A stretch of DNA of 64,000 bases from assembly GCA_947625225.1 (NCBI GenBank), contig CANQNQ010000001.1, positions 161,900 through 225,899 on the forward strand, written 5' to 3'. Source of the DNA: an uncultured Clostridia bacterium (GTDB lineage: Bacteria; Bacillota; Clostridia; Christensenellales; CAG-917). This document shows positions 30,516-37,335 of the stretch, in pieces. The notes under the pieces are model-generated. The model made no database searches. It was not told the origin of the DNA and worked only from the letters and a program-made list of their open reading frames with translations. The translations under genes and the position numbers were made by a program. The stretch's first letter is position 1; each line of letters opens with the position of its first letter.

Positions 30516-31544
30516 TTATTTTGCACAATGCTCCGCCAAAACAAGATTTGCGTCCGCGTCAAACACCAGCTTGTCGCCGTATATCCTGTCGTACACGGCG
30601 TATGTCCCCGCCGCCCCGTCCACGGCGAATGTCGCCACGGTGCACAGCTTGCCGGGGTACTTCAGCCTGTCCTCGTAGACGGAAGTATCGAAGCTGTCGC
30701 CCTCGTATTCCAGCGCGCGCACAAGGTCGTCTATGCTTGCGTCATCGCCGAGAGCGGAGATCGATTCGGCCGTTTTATCGCGCCTGAACACCGAGCTGAC
30801 GGGTACGTCCGCCGCGCAAAGCGGCTCGCGCGTGAGGAAGTGATTGCTGCGCGCGTATCTGTCGCGTATGGGCGTTTTGGTGAGTTCGACGATATCCTTT
30901 TCAAAATTGCACATCTCGGCTGTGCGCACGTCCAGCACGTTGAGGCTGAAGGGCGAGGCGACCTCGATGGAGCTAAGTTTGCGCTCGACTTCCTCGACGC
31001 TCTTTGAATTTATGATGTCTCTCAGCACAATAAAGCGGGATATATTTTCGCATTGCAATCTGCCGCCGAATATGTGGTTGCTTGAAAACGCCAGCCCGTA
31101 GCTGTTGAAAGCGAACGCGCTGCCAGCCATGCGGGACGCCATTGTGTAGGCAAACACAAATCCGTCCTCGTAGTTGTACTTTACAAGCGCGACGTCCTCG
31201 CCGACAAAGTCCACGTCGTCCTCGTTGTGCGCAAACAGGGCGCGGCCGCCCTTGTTGTACGCGACCGTGGTGCAGCCGTGTACGCCGCCGCAGATCTCGG
31301 GGAACATATACAGCAACATCGCCTCGCGCGAGGTCTCGGCTCCGTCCGCCCTGCCCAATATCTCGTCAAGGCAATTGGGCATGCTGCGCCTCAGCTGCTC
31401 CTGCAGCGCGCAAATGCGCTCGCGATATTTTGGCACGCGCGCGCAGACGATGGGCATTACGCCGTCGAGATAGTGCTTGAATTGTCTGCCTATCGCCAGC
31501 CCCATGTCGTAGTGGGAACCGCCGACCTCAAAAATTTTGATCAT
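30516..31544 (-). CDS. C45/acyltransferase-type Ntn hydrolase
   Basis: A 342-residue protein with features of the peptidase C45 / acyl-CoA:6-aminopenicillanate acyltransferase family of N-terminal nucleophile hydrolases. In that family a Gly-Cys bond is cut autocatalytically and the Cys becomes the nucleophile; here this would be Cys in GGVHGCTTVAYN near residue 94, followed by HNEDDVD. There is no signal peptide. Substrates of bacterial members are mostly unknown (amides, peptides, bile-acid or acyl-amino-acid conjugates in relatives). ATG 31544 follows GGAGAA; the ORF track adds 13 codons. It is divergent from argS. The 190 bp between it and ychF show nothing notable. Confidence 0.75.
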   Translation of the reverse strand: MIKIFEVGGSHYDMGLAIGRQFKHYLDGVMPIVCARVPKYRERICALQEQLRRSMPNCLDEILGRADGAETSREAMLLYMFPEICGGVHGCTTVAYNKGGRALFAHNEDDVDFVGEDVALVKYNYEDGFVFAYTMASRMAGSAFAFNSYGLAFSSNHIFGGRLQCENISRFIVLRDIINSKSVEEVERKLSSIEVASPFSLNVLDVRTAEMCNFEKDIVELTKTPIRDRYARSNHFLTREPLCAADVPVSSVFRRDKTAESISALGDDASIDDLVRALEYEGDSFDTSVYEDRLKYPGKLCTVATFAVDGAAGTYAVYDRIYGDKLVFDADANLVLAEHCAK

Positions 31545-31626
31545 ATGTTTCTCCGCCGATAAGTGTAGCACATCTCGCGCCACAATAAAACCCTTTTGCC
31601 CTATTTTTCAAAAAAAGCAAATCTAG

Positions 31627-31656
31627 TTGCGCGATGGGGCACAATTGGGTTATTAT
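31627..31656 (+). promoter_or_regulatory. Possible promoter of argS
   Basis: TTGCGC, 18 bp, TATTAT, about 35 bp before the argS ATG. No T-box leader fits in this space. Confidence 0.45.
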
Positions 31657-31692
31657 ATTGTTTGATATATGTATTTACGCGAGGTTTACACT

Positions 31693-33375
31693 ATGTTTGA
31701 AGACAAACTTGCCGCAGCACTTGCGCGCGACGGAATAAGCGAAGCCGACGCGCTTGGCGCGCTGGAAGTCCCAAAAGAGGCAAAATTGGGCGACATATGC
31801 CTGCCCTGCTTCAAGTTTTCGCGCGCGCTGAGACAGGCTCCCCCCGTCATCGCCGCGTCCCTTAAGGACAGCGTGGCCGCGCTCCCCTTTGTGGAAAAAG
31901 CGGAAGTCGTGGGCGGCTATCTCAACATATTCTTCGACCGCAGGACCGTCGCGGAGGGCATATCCCAAGCCGCGCAAAGCAAGGACGTGGGCAAAAGCGA
32001 CGAGGGCAACGGCAAGACCATTTGCATAGACTTCAGCTCCGTCAACATCGCCAAACCCTTCCACATCGGGCACCTCAGCACCACCGTGATAGGCGGCGCG
32101 CTGTACCGCATATTTGCCCACCTTGGCTACAAGGTGGTGGGCATCAACCATCTGGGCGATTGGGGCACGCAGTTTGGCAAGCTGATAGTCGCCACCCGCA
32201 AATGGTCCTCCCTTGAGGAAGTCGCCGCAAACGACGAGTATTTCCTCAACACCCTCTATGTCCGCTACCACCGCGAGGCGGAGGAGCACCCCGAGATGGA
32301 CGACGAAGCGCGCGCCTGGTTCAAGCGCATTGAGGACGGCGACAAGGAAGCCACCGCCTACTTCAACGTGTTCAAAGAGGTCACGATGCGCGCGGTCTCC
32401 AAGGTGTACGACAGGCTGAAGATACACTTTGACAGCTACGCGGGCGAGAGCTTCTACAACGACAAGATGGAGCCGTGCCTCGATATATTGCGCAAAAAGG
32501 GTTTGCTGAAGCAAAGCGACGGCGCGCAGATAGTGGACCTTGAGGCATACAACATGCCTCCCTGCCTGCTTGTAAAGGCGGACGGCGCCACGCTTTACGC
32601 CACCCGCGACATCGCCGCGGCGTACTACCGCAAGCAGACCTATGATTTTTACAAATGCCTCTATGTCGTAGCGTATCAACAGGACTTGCACTTTAAGCAG
32701 CTGTTTCAGGTGCTTAAACTTATGGATTTTGCGGGAGCGCAGGATATGGAGCATATCGCGTTCGGCATGGTGTCCATGGAGGACGGCGCAATGTCCACGC
32801 GCAACGGCCGCGTCATCTGGCTGAAGGAAGTGCTGGATAAGGCGGTGGAAAAGGCGCGCGGCATCATCGAGGAAAAAAATCCGAATATACAAAACAAGAC
32901 CGCCATCGCGGAGAGCGTGGGCGTGGGCGCGGTGGTGTTCTCGGCGCTGTGGAACAACCGCATAAAGGACATCGTGTTCTCCTACGACAAGGTGCTCAAC
33001 TTTGACGGCGAAACGGCGCCCTACGTGCAGTACACTCACGCGCGTTGCGCAAGCGCGCTGCGCAAGGGCGGGACATTCGATATTTCAAACGCCGACCTCG
33101 ACGCCATAACGGACGACGACGGCTACGACGTGATAAAGAGCGTGCTGGGCTTTGGCGACAGCGTGCGCACCGCCGCAAAATTGCGCGAGCCATGCATTGT
33201 GACAAGGCACATCGTGGACCTCGCGGGCAAGTTCAACAAGTTCTACATCGGTCACCGCATAGTGGTCGACGACGAGCGCGTAAAAAATGCCCGCCTTATG
33301 CTGACCGCCGCTGTAAAAAACACCATCTCCTGCGGTCTCTCCCTGCTTGGCATAGACGCCCCGGACGAGATGTAA
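31693..33375 (+). CDS. argS: Arginyl-tRNA synthetase
   Basis: A 560-residue class I synthetase that charges tRNA-Arg. It has the N-terminal Add1 domain (~1-100), the HIGH box as FHIGHLSTTVIGG after SSVNIAKP, the KMSK region in its ArgRS form (AMSTRNGRVIWL) and an alpha-helical DALR anticodon-binding domain at the C-terminus. The ATG at 31693 follows GAGG; eight upstream codons in the ORF track are ignored. A bidirectional terminator follows. tRNA-Arg(CCT) lies 7 kb away in the window. Confidence 0.96.
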   Translation: MFEDKLAAALARDGISEADALGALEVPKEAKLGDICLPCFKFSRALRQAPPVIAASLKDSVAALPFVEKAEVVGGYLNIFFDRRTVAEGISQAAQSKDVGKSDEGNGKTICIDFSSVNIAKPFHIGHLSTTVIGGALYRIFAHLGYKVVGINHLGDWGTQFGKLIVATRKWSSLEEVAANDEYFLNTLYVRYHREAEEHPEMDDEARAWFKRIEDGDKEATAYFNVFKEVTMRAVSKVYDRLKIHFDSYAGESFYNDKMEPCLDILRKKGLLKQSDGAQIVDLEAYNMPPCLLVKADGATLYATRDIAAAYYRKQTYDFYKCLYVVAYQQDLHFKQLFQVLKLMDFAGAQDMEHIAFGMVSMEDGAMSTRNGRVIWLKEVLDKAVEKARGIIEEKNPNIQNKTAIAESVGVGAVVFSALWNNRIKDIVFSYDKVLNFDGETAPYVQYTHARCASALRKGGTFDISNADLDAITDDDGYDVIKSVLGFGDSVRTAAKLREPCIVTRHIVDLAGKFNKFYIGHRIVVDDERVKNARLMLTAAVKNTISCGLSLLGIDAPDEM

Positions 33376-33422
33376 AAGACAAAAACGACGCTTTATGTGT
33401 AGAATTTGATACTATAAACATC

Positions 33423-33451
33423 AAAAAAGCGAGAATTTATCTCGCTTTTTT
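33423..33451. terminator. Bidirectional terminator, argS / glutamine synthetase
   Basis: AAAAAAGCGAGA pairs with TCTCGCTTTTTT around ATTTA, between convergent genes. A closely related stem occurs at 47514. Confidence 0.88.
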
Positions 33452-33472
33452 TGTATTGATTTTGTTTTGATT

Positions 33473-35554
33473 TTAATGCACGCTGAACAAGATGTCGCCG
33501 TAGCTGGGCATAGGCCAATATTCCTTTGCGGTGTTCAGCTCCATCTGGTCGCAGACGTTGCGCAGCTCCTGCATCTTTGGCAGCACGCTGTCGCGGTAGC
33601 TCCTGCCGCCCTCGATATTTTCGCCAAGCGCGTGCGTTTCGCCAAGCGCTTCCTCAAGGGACTGCACCGCTTCGCGCGCCTTGCTGATAAGCACGGACAG
33701 TTTGGAGGCGATCTCCACCTCGTCATGTGCGTCCACGCCCACAGCCGCGGCGTTCTTTGCGGCCTTGGTAAGCCTGCTCTTGAACTTGATGACGGCGGGG
33801 ATGATCTCCATCTTCGCCATGTCTATCATGGTCATCGCCTCTATGTTGATCAGGCGGCAGTAGTTTTCAATATATATCTCCTGGCGGGAGCGCAGTTCGC
33901 GCTCGGTGAACACGCCCTGCGACTCAAACAGCGCGATGTTCTTCTCCGAAGTGATGTACGGCAGCGCGTCTATTGTGCTTGGCAAATTAAGCAGGCCTCT
34001 GCGCTCTGCCTCGACCACCCACTCGTCCGAATAGTTGTTGCCGTTGAAGATTATCCTGCCGTGCTCGTTCATCACGCGGCGGATGATGGCGGTTATGCCC
34101 GCGTTGAAGTCCTCGGCGTTTTCAAGCTCGTCCGCAAACTTTTCAAACTGCTCCGCAATTATGGTGTTGATGACAAGATTTACGCTGGTGATGGACTGCG
34201 AGGAGCCGGGCATGCGGAACTCGAATTTGTTGCCCGTAAACGCAAAGGGCGATGTGCGGTTGCGATCCGCGCTGTCCATTGCAAATTTGGGCAGCACATG
34301 TACGCCGATCTTGACGTCGCACTTAGCGCGGCGGGAATATTCCCTGCCGTCCGCTATCGCCTGAAGTATGCCGGTTATCTCGTCGCCGAGGTACATGCTG
34401 ACTATCGCGGGGGGCGCCTCGTTTGCGCCAAGACGATGGTCGTTGGACGCCGAAGCCACCGCGATGCGCAGCAGATCCTGATGCTCGTCCACCGCCGCGA
34501 TGACCGCCGCCACTATCAGCAAAAATTGCGCGTTGTCCTGCGGGCTCTTGCCCGGCTCGAAAAGATTGTGTCCGAAGTTGGTGCAAAGCGACCAGTTGTT
34601 GTGCTTGCCGCTGCCGTTTACGCCGTCGAAGGGCTTTTCGTGCAGCAGGCAGGTCATACCGTATTTGGACGCGACCTTCTTCATTATCTCCATGGTCAGC
34701 TGGTTTTGATCGGAGGCGACGTTGACGGTGGTATATATGGGCGCAAACTCGTGCTGAGCGGGCGCCACTTCGTTGTGTTTGGTCTTGGCGAGGATGCCCA
34801 CTTTCCACAGCTCCTCGTCCAACTCCTTCATATATTTGACGATTATGGGCTTTATCGCGCCGAAGTAGTGGTCGTCAAGCTCCTGTCCCTTTGGCGGGCG
34901 CGCGCCGAACAGAGTCCTGCCCGTGTAGAACAAGTCCTTGCGCTTTTCGTACATATCGGTGCTGACAAGGAAGTACTCCTGCTCGGGTCCGACGGTCATG
35001 TTGAGTCGCTCCGTCTTACGGCCGAAGAGGTGCAACAGCCTCACGCCCTGCTTGTTGAGCGCTTCCATCGAGCGCAGCAGAGGCGTCTTTTTGTCAAGCG
35101 CGTCGCCGTTGTAGCTGCAAAACGCGGTGGGGATGCACAATATGCCGTCCTTTATAAACGCGTAAGACGTGGGGTCCCATGCGGTGTAGCCGCGCGCCTC
35201 AAACGTGCTGCGCAAGCCGCCGCTCGGAAAACTGCTGGCGTCGGGCTCGCCCTTGATGAGCTCCTTGCCGCTCAGCTCCATTATAACGCCACCGGACTTG
35301 GTGGGCGATATAAAACTGTCGTGCTTTTCCGCCGTGATGCCCGTCAACGGCTGGAACCAGTGCGTAAAGTGCGTAACACCCTTTTCCACCGCCCAATCCT
35401 TCATCGCGCTGGCAATGACGTTGGCGGTCTCAAGCGACAGGGGCAGGTCGAGCGCACAGCATCTTTTAAGTTCACGGTAGGTTTCCTTTGGCAGGCGCTT
35501 GCTCATAGCCCTGTCATCGAACACCATGCTTCCGTACAGATCCGACATTATCAT
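33473..35554 (-). CDS. glnN: Glutamine synthetase, type III (GlnN)
   Basis: A 693-residue type III glutamine synthetase, which forms glutamine from glutamate, ammonia and ATP and is common in Bacteroides and Clostridia. Family features: FTHWFQPLTGITAEKHDSF near residue 65, GPEQEYFL, AQHEFAPIY, NGSGKHNNWS, and ADRNRTSPFAFTGNKFEFR around 420-440, followed by a long helical C-terminus absent from type I enzymes. The ORF track opens at a TTG inside the ribosome binding site; I use ATG 35554, 8 nt after GGAGG. A consensus promoter overlapped by an inverted repeat lies upstream. Confidence 0.96.
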   Translation of the reverse strand: MIMSDLYGSMVFDDRAMSKRLPKETYRELKRCCALDLPLSLETANVIASAMKDWAVEKGVTHFTHWFQPLTGITAEKHDSFISPTKSGGVIMELSGKELIKGEPDASSFPSGGLRSTFEARGYTAWDPTSYAFIKDGILCIPTAFCSYNGDALDKKTPLLRSMEALNKQGVRLLHLFGRKTERLNMTVGPEQEYFLVSTDMYEKRKDLFYTGRTLFGARPPKGQELDDHYFGAIKPIIVKYMKELDEELWKVGILAKTKHNEVAPAQHEFAPIYTTVNVASDQNQLTMEIMKKVASKYGMTCLLHEKPFDGVNGSGKHNNWSLCTNFGHNLFEPGKSPQDNAQFLLIVAAVIAAVDEHQDLLRIAVASASNDHRLGANEAPPAIVSMYLGDEITGILQAIADGREYSRRAKCDVKIGVHVLPKFAMDSADRNRTSPFAFTGNKFEFRMPGSSQSITSVNLVINTIIAEQFEKFADELENAEDFNAGITAIIRRVMNEHGRIIFNGNNYSDEWVVEAERRGLLNLPSTIDALPYITSEKNIALFESQGVFTERELRSRQEIYIENYCRLINIEAMTMIDMAKMEIIPAVIKFKSRLTKAAKNAAAVGVDAHDEVEIASKLSVLISKAREAVQSLEEALGETHALGENIEGGRSYRDSVLPKMQELRNVCDQMELNTAKEYWPMPSYGDILFSVH

Positions 35555-35583
35555 AAAATGTTCCTCCAAAAGAAATCGTGTAC

Positions 35584-35613
35584 ATTATATGCTTTTTGAC
35601 GGCGATGTCAAAA
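35584..35613 (-). promoter_or_regulatory. Promoter of glnN with overlapping inverted repeat
   Basis: TTGACA, 16 bp, TATAAT on the minus strand. A perfect inverted repeat TTTTGAC-6-GTCAAAA (35594-35613) overlaps the -35 box, a position suited to an operator. It does not fit the GlnR/TnrA consensus TGTNA-7-TNACA. The stretch from here to 35815 shows no gene, only AT-rich DNA. Confidence 0.65.
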
Positions 35614-35815
35614 TGTTTTGGGGTACAATTTGACAGAAAAACAAAAAAGTTTCAAGACGGCTGTAAAAATAGCGGACACGATGTTACACTATCATACAAA
35701 ATGACCGCCAATTTTTGAGATTTTTGTATAATCGACAGAGTAAAAATCGCGTTTTGCGTATAATACGGCGGTTTATCTTCACAAAATTGCATAAAATGTG
35801 AATGCGAATGTATAG

Positions 35816-35844
35816 TTGCAATTGTCCGAAATATGTACTATAAT
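35816..35844 (+). promoter_or_regulatory. Promoter of DUF4190-like gene
   Basis: TTGCAA, 17 bp, TATAAT, with a leader of about 95 nt before the ATG at 35945. Confidence 0.65.
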
Positions 35845-35944
35845 ATATAAAAAGCGGCAAAATTACCAAAAACATCGCGTTTTTAGGCTCAAAATCGCCG
35901 CATAAAACGCCGCATAAATATGCGGATCTCAGGAGGTGAAGCGT

Positions 35945-36196
35945 ATGTCGTCAGGCAGCACCAACGTAATGTCCATCGTGGGGTTTGTCCTCTCGTTTTT
36001 TGTGCCCATCGCGGGGCTGGTCTGCTCCATCATAGGGCTGAAGCAATGCAAAGCTTCGGGAGACGGCGAGGGGCGCGGCTTCGCCATAGCAGGCATAGTG
36101 CTCAGTTCCATATCCGTCGCGGGGTACGTATTTGCCCTGCTCTGGTTGCTCGGCGTGTTTGCGATAGGCTTCTCTCTGATCCCGTTTGTGGCTTAA
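35945..36196 (+). CDS. Small DUF4190-like membrane protein
   Basis: An 83-residue protein with two hydrophobic segments separated by a short polar loop: VMSIVGFVLSFFVPIAGLVCSIIGL, then a GDGEGRG-containing loop, then FAIAGIVLSSISVAGYVFALLWLL. This is the pattern of DUF4190 domains, small two-helix membrane units of unknown role. The start is supported by AGGAGGTG six bases upstream. It is monocistronic between a promoter and a terminator. Confidence 0.78.
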   Translation: MSSGSTNVMSIVGFVLSFFVPIAGLVCSIIGLKQCKASGDGEGRGFAIAGIVLSSISVAGYVFALLWLLGVFAIGFSLIPFVA

Positions 36197-36211
36197 ATTA
36201 TGCAAAAATGC

Positions 36212-36246
36212 AAACGGCTCGGCGCAAAAACCAAGCCGTTTTTTAT
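36212..36246 (+). terminator. Terminator of DUF4190-like gene
   Basis: AAACGGCTCGG pairs with CCAAGCCGTTT (one mismatch), followed by a T-run. Confidence 0.8.
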
Positions 36247-36322
36247 ATTCGCTATTTTTACTTATTGGCACTTAACGCGCTTTATATATGCGTTTTGAAC
36301 ATATAAAACGCTTGTTGCGTCA

Positions 36323-37225
36323 TTACAGCAGGGATTTGAAAAAGTCGCACATGCCTTTGTTGGCTTGCTGCGCCTCCTCCCAATCCCATTGCAACACGTT
36401 GAACACGTGCTCCAGCTTATGCCCTTCCACAAGCGGTTTGTCAAAGTAGCACAGCTCCGCGCGGGTGCCCTGCGCCTTGAGGGTTTCGTAGGCACTCATC
36501 GTCGCCTTGCGCAAAAAGTCGCCGTAGGCGGAGATAAAGTACATCGGGCACACGTCCTTTGAGAGCGTGGTGGAAAAGCTGACCAGCTCCCTTATCCCGT
36601 TTTTGAGGTAGCCCTTGCCGAACATGGGGTTGAAGTAGATGGTCATCAAGCCGTTGGGCAACGGGAACATGTCCAGCGGATCCGCCGCGGGACAGATGAG
36701 GCACGCGCCCTTGATGTCAAGCGAACGCTCCACGCCGTATGGCAACCGAAGCTCCTCGTTGACGTTGATGTTTGCCACCAAGCCCGCAAGATGTCCGCCC
36801 GCGCTGTCCCCCGCAATGAAGAAGGCGTCCGTATCCAGCCCGTAGGATTCCGCATTGTCCGCAACAAACTTCATTGCGGCAAACACGTCCTGCACCTGTC
36901 CGAATATGTCCGTCTCGGGAATGAGGCGGTAGCTGATGTCCACCACCGCAAAGCCGTGCACCACCAACGAGCGGCAGTAGTAGGAATTCAGCTCCTTGTC
37001 GCCGTAGTACCAGCCGCCGCCGTGTATGTCCATGATGACGGGCAGCTTGCCCTCCGCTCCGCGCGGACGGTAGATGTTGAGCGTGTGCATGGGGTTGCCG
37101 TCCCCCACATAGTCCAGATCCAGCGTTGCGTCGTCAAAATCGGGCACCGCCTGCGTGGCAATGCGCTTGTCGTCGCGCTTCTTTGCGGACTCCCAAAACT
37201 TGAGCACAAGTTTGTTTGCTTTCAT
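36323..37225 (-). CDS. Alpha/beta hydrolase (HSL/esterase-like)
   Basis: A 300-residue alpha/beta hydrolase of the hormone-sensitive-lipase-like group. The oxyanion motif HGGGWYYG lies at about residue 68 and the nucleophile elbow GDSAGG near 140; the triad Asp is probably in SAYGDFLRK and the His in EGHKLEH. No signal peptide, so it is likely a cytosolic carboxylesterase; its substrate is unknown. ATG 37225 follows GGGAGA; the ORF track adds 13 codons. The promoter carries a perfect palindrome between its -35 and -10 boxes. Confidence 0.88.
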   Translation of the reverse strand: MKANKLVLKFWESAKKRDDKRIATQAVPDFDDATLDLDYVGDGNPMHTLNIYRPRGAEGKLPVIMDIHGGGWYYGDKELNSYYCRSLVVHGFAVVDISYRLIPETDIFGQVQDVFAAMKFVADNAESYGLDTDAFFIAGDSAGGHLAGLVANINVNEELRLPYGVERSLDIKGACLICPAADPLDMFPLPNGLMTIYFNPMFGKGYLKNGIRELVSFSTTLSKDVCPMYFISAYGDFLRKATMSAYETLKAQGTRAELCYFDKPLVEGHKLEHVFNVLQWDWEEAQQANKGMCDFFKSLL

Positions 37226-37284
37226 AACATTCTCCCTTATGTCGCTCGCCGTGCGGCAAGCCAAATATGATATTGTATATATTA

Positions 37285-37313
37285 TTTATACTATAAATTT
37301 ATAGATATATCAA
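37285..37313 (-). promoter_or_regulatory. Promoter of alpha/beta hydrolase gene with internal palindrome
   Basis: TTGATA, 17 bp, TATAAA on the minus strand. The spacer contains a perfect 14-bp palindrome, CTATAAATTTATAG (37291-37304), a plausible operator. Confidence 0.6.
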
Positions 37314-37335
37314 GACGCAATTTTCAAAAACTCTG

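Noticed and set aside
33467-35599. 710-codon plus-strand ORF opposite the glutamine synthetase gene
   Set aside because: It mirrors a clear glnN gene, has no ribosome binding site or family motif, and its His/Arg/Val-rich sequence is typical of antisense frames in this codon usage.
35684-35875. 63-codon minus-strand ORF between glnN and the DUF4190-like gene
   Set aside because: No ribosome binding site; AT-rich intergenic DNA containing the divergent promoter.
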